This document shows positions 27,397 through 37,302 of a stretch of 51,768 bases of DNA, piece by piece. Every line of letters begins with the position of its first letter. Position 1 is the stretch's first letter. Made by a program: the position numbers and the translations under genes. The notes below the pieces were generated by a model. That model was given only the letters and a program-made list of their open reading frames with translations, did no database searches and was not told where the DNA came from. Source of the DNA: Methylobacterium sp. BTF04 (GTDB lineage Bacteria > Pseudomonadota > Alphaproteobacteria > Rhizobiales > Beijerinckiaceae); NCBI RefSeq assembly GCF_010692745.1, contig NZ_JAAHTB010000032.1, forward strand, positions 1-51,768, given 5' to 3'.

Positions 27397-27639
27397 ATGA
27401 AATCATTCAAGCTTTCCGCCAGTGTCTTCGTGGCCCTGGCGCTCTGCGGCGGGTTCGCCCCGGCTTCGGCAGGCGAGTCCCGAACCCATGCACACAGGCC
27501 TGCCGCCGCCTATGTGTCTCTCCAGACCGCACCGTTGCCTGTGCCGCCTGTCGAGAATCCCTGGCGTCGGGCGTTGGACCAAAATACGCTGGCAGCGATC
27601 GCAATTCAGGAATCGAATCACGGCGATCAGCACAACTAA
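27397..27639 (+). CDS. Small secreted protein, unknown function
   Basis: 80 residues from the ATG at 27397, preceded by GGAGGAAG with good spacing. Residues 1-25 are a signal peptide (FVALALCGGFAPASAG). The mature chain of about 55 residues is His/Pro-rich at first (RTHAHRPAAAYV), has LPVPPVENPWRRALDQNTLA, and ends in ESNHGDQHN. No cysteines remain after processing, so it is neither a disulfide-rich toxin nor a lipoprotein. The composition would allow weak metal binding through His. It is immediately followed by the AT-rich island and a LuxR-type regulator on the same strand. No family is recognised. Confidence 0.65.
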   Translation: MKSFKLSASVFVALALCGGFAPASAGESRTHAHRPAAAYVSLQTAPLPVPPVENPWRRALDQNTLAAIAIQESNHGDQHN

Positions 27640-27655
27640 TTCTTGATAAGTACAA

Positions 27656-27701
27656 ATGTGGTCGGTGTAGATGTGAAAACAAATTATTCTCCCGACCACA
27701 T
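27656..27701. repeat. Inverted repeat after the small secreted gene
   Basis: ATGTGGTCGG at 27656-27665 is matched exactly by its complement at 27692-27701, with a 26-base AT-rich loop. It begins 16 bases after the stop codon at 27639. It may end the small transcript or form a protected RNA 3' end; no T-tract follows. Confidence 0.65.
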
Positions 27702-27762
27702 AATCGATGGTAAAAACTGAAATAGAATTATCAATTATCGTTGAATTATCCTATATTATTTT

Positions 27763-27780
27763 GCTAATGCAGCTAATGCA
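27763..27780. repeat. Perfect tandem 9-bp direct repeat
   Basis: GCTAATGCA occurs twice in tandem at 27763-27771 and 27772-27780, about 68 bases upstream of the LuxR-type start codon. Side-by-side sites nine bases apart could be bound by a dimeric HTH protein, possibly the regulator itself. Confidence 0.6.
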
Positions 27781-27847
27781 TAATTTCGATAGAAAATATG
27801 ATTTCTGTATTATATAAACAGATTTTTTTATTGACAAATCAGAGGAG

Positions 27848-29032
27848 ATGCTGAGTTTCATAGGATACTCACCCGGGGTCGGGCCAGCCATCTGGATCGA
27901 AATCATGCTCGCGTGCGACCCGGGACCGCTCATCGAGCTGTGCTACGCTGCGGCACTCGACGAAAGTCTTTGGCCGCGGGTGCTGGCCGCGCTCAGTTCA
28001 GCCCTGGGAGCACAGGGCTCCGTCATCGTCTCGCTCGATCCGAACCGCACCGCCTCGACGATCCATTCCGAATCCCTTGCCGAGGCGCAGGCCGCCTATC
28101 AGACCGCGTGGTGGCGTTTCGACACCCGCATCGCCAAAGCGAAGGCGATCGGCTTGAAACCCGGCGCCGTCGCGCGCGACGGCGATCTCCTGACGAACGA
28201 CGAGCGCCGCCGCGATCCGTTTTTCCAGGAATTCTGCTGCCAGCACGATCTCGGCGATTTTGCCGGCTACATGGCGCTGGATCCGGTCGACAAGACCCTG
28301 TTCACCTTCGGGGCGTTCCGCTCCCTGCGCGATGGCGATTATAGCGCGCTTCAGATCACGCAGTTCGAATGCCTCGCCCCTCATGTCGTCCGAGCGCACA
28401 CCCTGGCGAGGACCCTGCGCAAGGCCCGGCAGGACGTCGCCGATCTGGAACTCGGATTGGAACGGATGCGCTTCGGCATGGTCAGCCTTGATCGGCAGGG
28501 CTGCGTCAGCCGGATCAATGCCTTGGCAGAGCGGATGATCGCGCCCTGTCTCCGGTTGGCGGCCGACCGGAGCCTGCGGGCGATCGTCGGTGGCGAGCAA
28601 GCCAAGCTCGATCGCCTGATCGTTGCCGCGCTCCAGCCGATCCGCGCCGCGGCATCGCCGATTCTCCTGCGCTGCACGGATGAGAAGCCGCCGGTTTTGG
28701 TCGAGGCGGTCCCGTTGACAGCCGAAGCAGCCTCCACGGCGCGGACGGGCGCGCGCGATGGCGGTGCGTTGCTGTTGATGCGGGATCTCTTCGGCGGAGC
28801 GACATGCTCGGTCACGCCGCAACTCGAACAGCTTGGACTGAGTGGTGCCGAGGCACGGATCGCCATGCTCGTCGGCCGCGGTCATGCGCCCCGCGAGGCG
28901 GCCAGGATTCTCGGCGTAGCCGAGGGGACCGCAAGGGTGCACCTACGGGCGATTTTCGCCAAGCTCGACATCTCTCGCCAGAGCGAACTCGCGATCCTGG
29001 TGACGCGCCTCGAAGCCTGCAGCCATGCATAG
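27848..29032 (+). CDS. LuxR-type HTH transcriptional regulator
   Basis: 394 residues from 27848, where AGGAG abuts the ATG; the ATG at 27905 (MLACDPGPLIELC) may be the real start because the first 19 residues look unstructured. Residues about 25-195 form a sensor-like domain (LIELCYAAALDESLWPRVL), a middle PAS-like part lies around 205-300 (FGMVSLDRQGCVSRINALA), and the C-terminal HTH is at about 325-385 (LGLSGAEARIAMLVGRGH, RILGVAEGTARVHLRAIF). This layout is typical of solitary rhizobial LuxR-family regulators without a known inducer. It stands alone between the carA and carB genes and is convergent with carA. The promoter must lie in the AT-rich island upstream. Confidence 0.88.
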   Translation: MLSFIGYSPGVGPAIWIEIMLACDPGPLIELCYAAALDESLWPRVLAALSSALGAQGSVIVSLDPNRTASTIHSESLAEAQAAYQTAWWRFDTRIAKAKAIGLKPGAVARDGDLLTNDERRRDPFFQEFCCQHDLGDFAGYMALDPVDKTLFTFGAFRSLRDGDYSALQITQFECLAPHVVRAHTLARTLRKARQDVADLELGLERMRFGMVSLDRQGCVSRINALAERMIAPCLRLAADRSLRAIVGGEQAKLDRLIVAALQPIRAAASPILLRCTDEKPPVLVEAVPLTAEAASTARTGARDGGALLLMRDLFGGATCSVTPQLEQLGLSGAEARIAMLVGRGHAPREAARILGVAEGTARVHLRAIFAKLDISRQSELAILVTRLEACSHA

Positions 29033-29053
29033 CCTCTCCCGATAGGGAGAGGC
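29032..29053. terminator. Hairpin between the luxR-type gene and carA
   Basis: GCCTCTCCC (29032-29040) pairs with GGGAGAGGC (29045-29053) around a GATA loop; the first base is the last base of the luxR-type stop codon. It sits between two convergent genes and could serve both. No T-tract follows. Confidence 0.55.
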
Positions 29054-29059
29054 CGGTGG

Positions 29060-30286
29060 TCAATTGGCCGCCGTCTCGGCCTTTCCCGAGCGCATCAGCG
29101 CCACGAACCGCTCGAACAGGTAGTGGCTGTCGCGCGGTCCAGGCGAGGCCTCGGGGTGGTGTTGCACCGAGAACGCCGGCCGATCGGTGAGCGTCAGGCC
29201 GCAATTCGAACCGTCGAACAGCGAGATGTGGGTCTCCACCGCCGTATCGGGCAGGCTCGCCGGATCGACGGCAAAGCCGTGATTCATCGAGACGATCTCC
29301 ACCTTGCCGGTGGTCTTGTCCTTCACCGGGTGGTTCGCGCCGTGGTGGCCCTGGGCCATCTTCACCGTGCGACCGCCGAGCGCGAGGCCCATCAGCTGGT
29401 GCCCGAGGCAGATTCCAAAGGTCGGGACCTTCTCGGCGAGCAGCGCCTGGATCACCGGAACGGCGTATTCGCCCGTCGCCGCCGGATCGCCGGGGCCGTT
29501 GGAGAGGAACACGCCATCGGGCTTCATCGCCAGGATGTCGGCGGCACTCGTGGTCGCGGGCACCACGGTGACATCGCAGCCGGCATCCGCCAGGAGCCGC
29601 AGGATGTTGCGCTTCACCCCGTAATCGATCGCGACGACCTTGAAGCCCTCGCCGGAGACCCGCGAGCCGTAGCCGCTCTTCACCGCCCAGGTGGTCTGCG
29701 ACCATTCGGAATGGGCGCGGCTGGTCACCGGGGGCACCAGGTCGAGCCCCTCCATCGGCGCGAGGGCGGCGGCGCGGGCCGTCAGCGCCGCGCGGTCGAA
29801 GTTGCCGCTGGGATCGTTGGCGATGACGGCGTTGGGCATGCCGTTGTCGCGGATCAGCGCGGTGAGCGCGCGCGTGTCGATGCCGGTGATGCCGACGATG
29901 CCGCGCGCCTTCAACCAGGCATCGAGGTGGCTCGACGAGCGCCAGTTCGACGGGTTGGTCACCGCCGACGCGATCACAGCCCCGCGTACACCCGAGGCCG
30001 GCGCCGCATCGAGGCTCTCGAGATCCTCGTCGTTGGTGCCGGTGTTGCCGATGTGGGGGAAGGTGAAGGTGACGATCTGGCCGGCATAGGACGGGTCGGT
30101 CAGGATCTCCTGATAGCCCGTCATCGCCGTATTGAAGCAGACCTCGCCGTCGGCGGCGCCGGTCTGGCCGATGCCGAACCCTTCCAGCACCGTGCCATCC
30201 GCTAGAACGAGGAGGGCGGTGACGACGGGCTCTGCCCAGGGAGCGGGAGACGCGGGCGGCGTCAGGACGCCTTCATCTTGCAGCAT
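29060..30286 (-). CDS. carA: Carbamoyl-phosphate synthase small subunit
   Basis: 408 residues from the ATG at 30286; an open extension to 30367 is Arg-rich and unlikely. Hydrolyses glutamine and channels ammonia to CarB. The N-terminal domain has LLVLADGTVLEGFGIG and CFNTAMTGYQEILTDPSYA. The class I amidotransferase domain holds VVAIDYGVKRNILR, SNGPGDPAA, the nucleophile Cys in FGICLGHQLMGLALGG and VQHHPEASPGP with the catalytic His and Glu. Both subunits are on the minus strand but are separated by a membrane protein, a small secreted gene and a plus-strand LuxR-type regulator. carA therefore ends at its own hairpin and the two subunits are transcribed separately. The Shine-Dalgarno is weak. 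Confidence 0.95.
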   Translation of the reverse strand: MLQDEGVLTPPASPAPWAEPVVTALLVLADGTVLEGFGIGQTGAADGEVCFNTAMTGYQEILTDPSYAGQIVTFTFPHIGNTGTNDEDLESLDAAPASGVRGAVIASAVTNPSNWRSSSHLDAWLKARGIVGITGIDTRALTALIRDNGMPNAVIANDPSGNFDRAALTARAAALAPMEGLDLVPPVTSRAHSEWSQTTWAVKSGYGSRVSGEGFKVVAIDYGVKRNILRLLADAGCDVTVVPATTSAADILAMKPDGVFLSNGPGDPAATGEYAVPVIQALLAEKVPTFGICLGHQLMGLALGGRTVKMAQGHHGANHPVKDKTTGKVEIVSMNHGFAVDPASLPDTAVETHISLFDGSNCGLTLTDRPAFSVQHHPEASPGPRDSHYLFERFVALMRSGKAETAAN

Positions 30287-30483
30287 CGGCGTGATCTCGC
30301 TTATGTCCGGCCGATCCCGGCGCCGTATGACACGGCGCGTGCGGGTGGCTTGTCGTGCGGCGCTCATAGCGAGCGGGCCGCGATGGGGTCAATGTGGCTC
30401 TGTCGGCGGCACGTCTCAAGAACCACAGGTTCGCGCAGCAATTCGCAGGCCGCCCCGCTCATCGGTTTTTCAGGAGTCACACC

Positions 30484-30945
30484 ATGTTGCGCGCCCGTCT
30501 CACCACCGAGATGAAGGAAGCCATGAAGGCCGGCGACAAGGCGAAGCTCGCCACCGTCCGGATGATCCAGGCCGCCTTGAAGGACAAGGACATCGAGGCC
30601 CGCGGCCTCGGCAAGGAGCCGGCCAACGAGGAAGACATCTTCGCGCTGCTCCAGAAGATGATCAAGCAGCGCAACGAATCCGCTACCGTCTATGACCAGG
30701 GCGGCCGCCCGGAGCTCGCCGAGAACGAGCGCGCCGAGGCCGCGATCATCGCGGCGTACCTGCCGCAGCAGATGGACGAGGACGAGACGCGCACCGCCAT
30801 CGAAGCCGCCGTGGCCGAGACCGGGGCCGCCGGCCCCAAGGACATGGGTAAGGTCATCGCCGCCCTGAAGGGCGCCTATGCCGGCCGGATGGATTTCGGG
30901 AAGGCGAGCGGGCTCGTCAAAGAGGTGCTGAACGCCAAGGCGTGA
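30484..30945 (+). CDS. GatB/YqeY domain protein
   Basis: 153 residues from the ATG at 30484 with AGGAG before it; the frame is open further upstream without family similarity. The YqeY fold is seen in LTTEMKEAMKAGDKAKLAT, MIKQRNESATVYDQGGR, AAIIAAYLPQQMDEDE and KDMGKVIAALKGAYAGRMD. The family shares the tail domain of GatB, which binds tRNA in the amidotransferase, but stand-alone YqeY has no settled role. It precedes dnaG and rpoD on the same strand, a place it occupies in many alphaproteobacteria (rpsU takes it in enterics). It diverges from carA across about 200 bases. Confidence 0.93.
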   Translation: MLRARLTTEMKEAMKAGDKAKLATVRMIQAALKDKDIEARGLGKEPANEEDIFALLQKMIKQRNESATVYDQGGRPELAENERAEAAIIAAYLPQQMDEDETRTAIEAAVAETGAAGPKDMGKVIAALKGAYAGRMDFGKASGLVKEVLNAKA

Positions 30946-31030
30946 GACGCATCGGTCCTCCGCATTCGGCGTTTGGGACTCCTTAAGCGCGGTCCGCTAC
31001 ACTGGGCGGCCGCAGAAGTCCGGTTCCCCC

Positions 31031-32953
31031 GTGCGCTACCCGCCCCACATCCTCGAAGAGATCCGCGCGCGCCTGCCCGCCTCCGACGTGGTGGGACGGC
31101 GCGTTCGGCTGAAGAAGGCCGGGCGCGAGTGGCGCGGCCTGTCGCCGTTCAACTCCGAGAAGACGCCGTCCTTCTATGTGAACGACCAGAAGCAGTTCTA
31201 CCACTGCTTCTCCTCCGGCAAGCACGGTGACGTCTTCACCTTCCTGATGGAAACCGAGGGCCTGAGCTTCCCGGAGGCCGTCGAGCGGCTGGCGGGTGAA
31301 GCCGGCGTCACGCTGCCGGCCCCCACCGCCGATTCGCGCGAGATGGAGACGAAACGCGCCGGCGCCTTCGAGGTCATGGAGATGGCCGCCGCCTATTTCG
31401 AGGATCAGCTCAAGGGCCGCGCCGGCAGCGAGGCGCGCGCATATCTCGACCGGCGCCAACTCGGCCCCGAGATTCAAGGCCGGTTCCGCATCGGCTATGC
31501 CGCCAACGATCGCTACGCCCTGCGCGATCATCTCGCCGCGAAGGACGTGGACAAGGACCTGATGGCCGAACTCGGCCTTCTGGTGACCGGCGACGACATC
31601 AAGGTCCCGTACGACAAGTTTCGCGATCGGGTGATGTTTCCCATCACCGACAGTCGCGGTCGGGTCATCGCCTTCGGCGGTCGGGCGATGCAGAAGGATG
31701 CCAAGGCGAAGTACATGAACTCGCCGGAGACGCCGCTCTTCCACAAGGGCCAAATTCTCTACAACCTGCACGGGGCCCGCAAAGCCGCCCATGACCGTGG
31801 CACGATCATCGCGGTCGAGGGCTATGTCGATGTGATCGCGATGACGCTGGCCGGCCACCCCAATGCGGTGGCGGGCCTCGGTACGGCGCTCACCGAGGAT
31901 CAGATCGCCCTGCTCTGGCGCAATGCCGATGAGCCGATCCTGTGTTTCGACGGCGACGGCGCCGGACAGCGGGCCGCCTTCAAGGCACTCGACGTGGCGC
32001 TGCCTGGGTTGACGCCCGGCAAGTCGCTGCGCTTCGCCATCCTGCCGGAGGGCCAGGACCCCGACGACCTGCTGCGCTCCGAGGGCAAGGGCGCCATCGA
32101 CCGGGTGCTGGAGGGCGCGCGCCCGCTTGTCGAGGTGCTGTGGTCGCGTGCCACCGATGGCGCCGCCCTCGACACGCCCGAGCGCCGGGCCGGCCTCGCC
32201 AAGACGATCCGCGAGATGGTGGCCGGAATTCGCGACGAGACCGTGCGGCGGTTCTACCGCGATGAGATCGAAGGACGGCTGCGTTCACTCTCGCCGCAGG
32301 CGAATCAGGGTCGGCGCGGCGCCTACGAGCCACGCGGTGGAGGAAGCCGTCCGGCGTTCCAGCGCATGCCGCGCCCCGGCGACCCGCCGCCGTCGCCGCG
32401 AATCACCACCCGGTTCAATCCGCTCTTTGCCGGCGAGACCAGCGCGTCGGGACCGGTGCCGTACCGCGATCGCGAGGCGATGATCGTATCGAGCCTTCTC
32501 ATCCACCCCGAACTACTCGGGATCGAGGCCGAGGATCTCGCCGAGCTCGAACTCGGCGATTCCGATGCGCAGGCCCTGCGCTCTCTGCTGCTCGATCAGC
32601 ATGCCGATGCGGGGCAGCCGGATGTGGAGGTGTTGGAGAACCGTCTGGCCAGGGCCGGATTAACCGATGCGGCGGCCCGGCTGGCCAGCCATGTGCGGCC
32701 CGGGGACCGATGGACCCTTGACGCGCATGCCGATCCCGTGCGTCTCGAAGACGCATTGCGTCAGGCCGTGATCTTGCACCGGAGGTCTGGCGCGCTAAAT
32801 AGCGAACTCCGCTTGGCGGAGCGTGCCATGGTCGAGGATGAGACGGAAGCCAACTTTGCTTGGCTCTGTGACGTCAAGCAACGTATGGCCGTGGTCGCGG
32901 GAGCGGATTCGGAGGACGATGTGCCGGGCGCAGACGAAGCGGCGGCGCGCTAG
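31031..32953 (+). CDS. dnaG: DNA primase with degenerate zinc ribbon
   Basis: 640 residues from the GTG at 31031. Makes RNA primers for replication. The N-terminal ribbon region (about 35-70) reads GLSPFNSEKTPSF and FYHCFSSGKHGD: of the four usual zinc ligands (C-x2-H...C-x2-C) only the Cys in FYHCF remains, so zinc is probably not bound. The RNA polymerase core and Toprim domain are intact: IAVEGYVDVIAM near 260 with the catalytic Glu, and CFDGDGAGQRAAFKAL near 304 with the DxD. A Pro/Arg-rich linker near 430-480 leads to the C-terminal helicase-binding domain. Related Hyphomicrobiales primases share this ribbon (from memory). yqeY lies upstream and rpoD downstream. Confidence 0.95.
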   Translation: MRYPPHILEEIRARLPASDVVGRRVRLKKAGREWRGLSPFNSEKTPSFYVNDQKQFYHCFSSGKHGDVFTFLMETEGLSFPEAVERLAGEAGVTLPAPTADSREMETKRAGAFEVMEMAAAYFEDQLKGRAGSEARAYLDRRQLGPEIQGRFRIGYAANDRYALRDHLAAKDVDKDLMAELGLLVTGDDIKVPYDKFRDRVMFPITDSRGRVIAFGGRAMQKDAKAKYMNSPETPLFHKGQILYNLHGARKAAHDRGTIIAVEGYVDVIAMTLAGHPNAVAGLGTALTEDQIALLWRNADEPILCFDGDGAGQRAAFKALDVALPGLTPGKSLRFAILPEGQDPDDLLRSEGKGAIDRVLEGARPLVEVLWSRATDGAALDTPERRAGLAKTIREMVAGIRDETVRRFYRDEIEGRLRSLSPQANQGRRGAYEPRGGGSRPAFQRMPRPGDPPPSPRITTRFNPLFAGETSASGPVPYRDREAMIVSSLLIHPELLGIEAEDLAELELGDSDAQALRSLLLDQHADAGQPDVEVLENRLARAGLTDAAARLASHVRPGDRWTLDAHADPVRLEDALRQAVILHRRSGALNSELRLAERAMVEDETEANFAWLCDVKQRMAVVAGADSEDDVPGADEAAAR

Positions 32954-33151
32954 TCCATCACGGAACGGAATTCGGCCGCGAAACGCGGCCCATGGTTAAC
33001 AATCGGTCAAGCGTCTGGCTTGCATACCGAGATCTGATATCGACGTGGGCGCTTTTCGGCGATCCGCACACATATATGCATTGCGGCGTCCACGACGCGG
33101 AGTGAGCCACACGCTCCCGCAGGGCGCTGACACGACAACAATAGGCGGACC

Positions 33152-35152
<2,001 letters not shown>

Positions 35153-35167
35153 GCGGATCCTGAGAGA

Positions 35168-35199
35168 GTCGAAGCGCGGCCGCAGCCGCGCTTCGACTT
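35168..35199 (+). terminator. rpoD terminator
   Basis: A perfect 13-base-pair stem, GTCGAAGCGCGGC (35168-35180) and its complement (35185-35197), with a four-base loop and a short TT after it, 16 bases beyond the rpoD stop. The downstream minus-strand gene ends 10 bases further on, so it can serve both. Confidence 0.85.
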
Positions 35200-35208
35200 G
35201 CCGGGCCT

Positions 35209-35475
35209 TCAGCGTGTCGGTGCCTCGACGACCAGCCCTACGATTCGGCGGAACAGCGGCAGCAGGATCAGCACGGTCGGAAACGTGAAGATCCAGGATA
35301 AGGCCCAGGTGCTTGGCCACAGGGCCAGGCTTCCCTGACTCAAGCCGCGGTTCCGGATCATCGCCACTGCCGAGACGATGCAGGTCATGAGCAGGGACAG
35401 GACGAGCGGCATCACCACGGCGCCGTAGCGGGCCGGCAGTCGACGCAGCCGGATGGTCGTTTGTAATCGAGGCAT
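35209..35475 (-). CDS. DUF2798 two-span membrane protein
   Basis: 88 residues from the ATG at 35475 (GAGGTG six bases upstream). Two membrane helices: VVMPLVLSLLMTCIVSAVAMI and WPSTWALSWIFTFPTVLILL, joined by RNRGLSQGSLAL; the RLPARYG opening and the tail FRRIVGLVVEAPT fit the DUF2798 family. The biochemical role of the family is unknown. It is monocistronic, convergent with rpoD and divergent from the cyclase gene at 35620. Confidence 0.8.
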   Translation of the reverse strand: MPRLQTTIRLRRLPARYGAVVMPLVLSLLMTCIVSAVAMIRNRGLSQGSLALWPSTWALSWIFTFPTVLILLPLFRRIVGLVVEAPTR

Positions 35476-35619
35476 ATTAGGCACCTCGCATCCGGCATCC
35501 GATGACGGAGCCGGAACGGTCGCTCACGGGCGACCGGTGGGATGCGTTGCCTCACGTGAGACCCTTACGGCCGTGCTGACGAAGCAGACGGCCTAGAAGG
35601 CGTTACCGATCGGTCCCCG

Positions 35620-36990
35620 ATGCTGCAAGATCATCGCGTGACGATCGACGAGTCGATCGAGGGGCCGTTCTATACCGTCCTAGAACATCTGCCCGAGACC
35701 GTTGCCCAAGCGAGCCCCGAGACCCACCTTAGCCATATGCTCGATCGAGGCCCGCCCCAGCCCCCGCCACCCACCGCCGAAGCCGACGGGTCGGAGGCGA
35801 ACGACGTGCCGTTCGGTTCGCTCCAGCAATGCGTGGCTTTGCGCGACTGGCTGCTGAGCGAGGGCGCACGGATGCCCAAGGCCGAAGATCTGCTGGCGGG
35901 TCTGGCCGAACGGCTCATCGCCCTCGGTGTGCCGGTGGACCGGGCCACGACCGCCATCGACGCGCTGCATTCCGAGTATTCCGGCGTCGGTCGCTTCTGG
36001 ACCCGCGAAGCCGGCTCCACGGTGCGGCTGTTCCCGCACGGGGACGCGTCCGACAAGGCGTACCGCGAGAGCCCCTTCCATCGGGTCCACGAGACCGGTG
36101 AATGGCTGATCCTCGATCTCGCCGAGACCGCCGACGACGCCTTCTCGGTGATCCCGGACCTGAAGGCCGAGGGGTACACGCAGTACATCATCGCGCCGTT
36201 GTTCTTCACCAACGGCACCCGCAACGGCATCACCTTCGCCACGCGGGCCGAGACCGGATTTCGCGACGAGGACGTGGCGATCATGCGCTTCGTCATCCCG
36301 ACGCTGGCGGCGGTGATGGAGATGCGCAGCGTCAACAAGCAACTCGATCACGTGCTGCGCATCTATGTCGGCGACGAGCCGCACAAGGCGATCCTGGCCG
36401 GCTCGATCCGGCGCGGCCACGTCCAGCGTATCCGCTCGGCGATCCTGTTCGCCGACATGCGCGACTACACCCGCATCTCCGCCGACATGACGCCGGAGGA
36501 GACCGTCGATCTCCTCAACATCTTCTTTGACTGCCTGGTGCCGTCCATCGAACGCGAAGGCGGTGAGGTCCTGAAGTATCTCGGCGACGGCCTGCTCGCG
36601 ATCTTTCGCGAATCGGGCGACGATCTCGGCGGGGCGGCCAAGGGCGCCTTGACGGCGGCGCAGAGCGCTCTCGCTGCCCTCGACGAGGCGAATGCGCTCG
36701 AGCGCTTCGCTCAGCCCGTCGCCTGCGGTATCGCGCTCCATCATGGGGAGGCGGCCTACGGCAATGTCGGCTCCGGCGCACGCCTCGACTTCACCGTCAT
36801 CGGCCGCGACGTGAATCTCGCGAGCCGGCTCGCCCGGCTCAACAAGACCCTGGGTGAGCCGCTGCTGATGTCGAAGCCCTTCGTCGATTTTCTCTGGGGC
36901 GACCCCGAGCCTTTGGGTGAGCACCCCCTCGACGGGTTCCCCGAGCCGATGGGGGTCTACCGTCCGAGCCGTCCGCCGCCGGCTGGCTGA
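35620..36990 (+). CDS. Class III adenylate/guanylate cyclase with N-terminal sensor
   Basis: 456 residues. The N-terminal half (about 60-245) looks like a GAF-type sensor region, judged from FRDEDVAIMRFVIPTLAAVM before the linker. The catalytic domain (about 265-430) has AILFADMRDYTRISADMTPE with the first metal Asp, EVLKYLGDGLLAIF with the base-binding Lys and second metal Asp, and LDFTVIGRDVNLASRLARL with the transition-state Asn and Arg. The substrate-selecting Lys and Asp suggest ATP. No membrane span is present. An effector for its product could be the cNMP-binding fusion at 49.5 kb, an inference by pathway only. The ATG at 35620 was kept although the Shine-Dalgarno is poor. Confidence 0.93.
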   Translation: MLQDHRVTIDESIEGPFYTVLEHLPETVAQASPETHLSHMLDRGPPQPPPPTAEADGSEANDVPFGSLQQCVALRDWLLSEGARMPKAEDLLAGLAERLIALGVPVDRATTAIDALHSEYSGVGRFWTREAGSTVRLFPHGDASDKAYRESPFHRVHETGEWLILDLAETADDAFSVIPDLKAEGYTQYIIAPLFFTNGTRNGITFATRAETGFRDEDVAIMRFVIPTLAAVMEMRSVNKQLDHVLRIYVGDEPHKAILAGSIRRGHVQRIRSAILFADMRDYTRISADMTPEETVDLLNIFFDCLVPSIEREGGEVLKYLGDGLLAIFRESGDDLGGAAKGALTAAQSALAALDEANALERFAQPVACGIALHHGEAAYGNVGSGARLDFTVIGRDVNLASRLARLNKTLGEPLLMSKPFVDFLWGDPEPLGEHPLDGFPEPMGVYRPSRPPPAG

Positions 36991-37042
36991 TTCATCGTCG
37001 GGTGTTGACCCGGGCGCGCTCCGGCCCCACATCGGTGGCGTT

Positions 37043-37150
37043 CCAGGGAGATCCCCGACAAGGGGCTGAGAAACCGATGGCCGTCCGTTCGCGGATGGCG
37101 GCGCGGAAATCCTTCGAACCTGAACCGGCTCATACCGGCGTAGGGATTGG
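37043..37150 (+). promoter_or_regulatory. TPP riboswitch (THI box) upstream of thiO
   Basis: The conserved elements are all present: GGGGCTGAGAAA at 37062-37073, preceded by a CCCC arm that pairs with GGGG; then AACCTGAACCGGCTCATACC around 37118-37137, followed by GGCGTAGGGA. These match the thiamine pyrophosphate aptamer. It lies about 150 bases before the thiO start, so the intervening stretch would hold the expression platform. High thiamine pyrophosphate is expected to lower thiOSG-E expression, through termination or translation. Confidence 0.93.
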
Positions 37151-37302
37151 ACCGCGGGTTCCTCGACGAGCCCGGCACGCTTCCACCAGAAGCTGAGGGC
37201 CACCAATCTCTGCGGATCATCGCGGAGGCTTTCTTGGATCTGGTCCCGACATCCCCCATCGGAGCACGTCGCAGCCCGTCCGAGCCATCGGTGGTGTCAC
37301 GC

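Larger units (their letters stand above)
27640..27847. other. AT-rich intergenic island between carA and carB
   Basis: About 208 bases that are overwhelmingly A/T in an otherwise GC-rich window. From left to right it holds a 10-bp inverted repeat, several TATAT/TTAAT-like stretches, a tandem 9-bp repeat, and TTGACA at 27831 just before the LuxR-type gene. No reading frame of any length is credible. It presumably contains the promoter and control sites of the regulator and may bind nucleoid proteins of the MucR or H-NS type; that is inference. Confidence 0.7.

Noticed and set aside
35680..37206. A 508-codon minus-strand frame opposite the cyclase gene
   Set aside because: Antisense to intact cyclase catalytic motifs and running into the TPP riboswitch region; not a gene.
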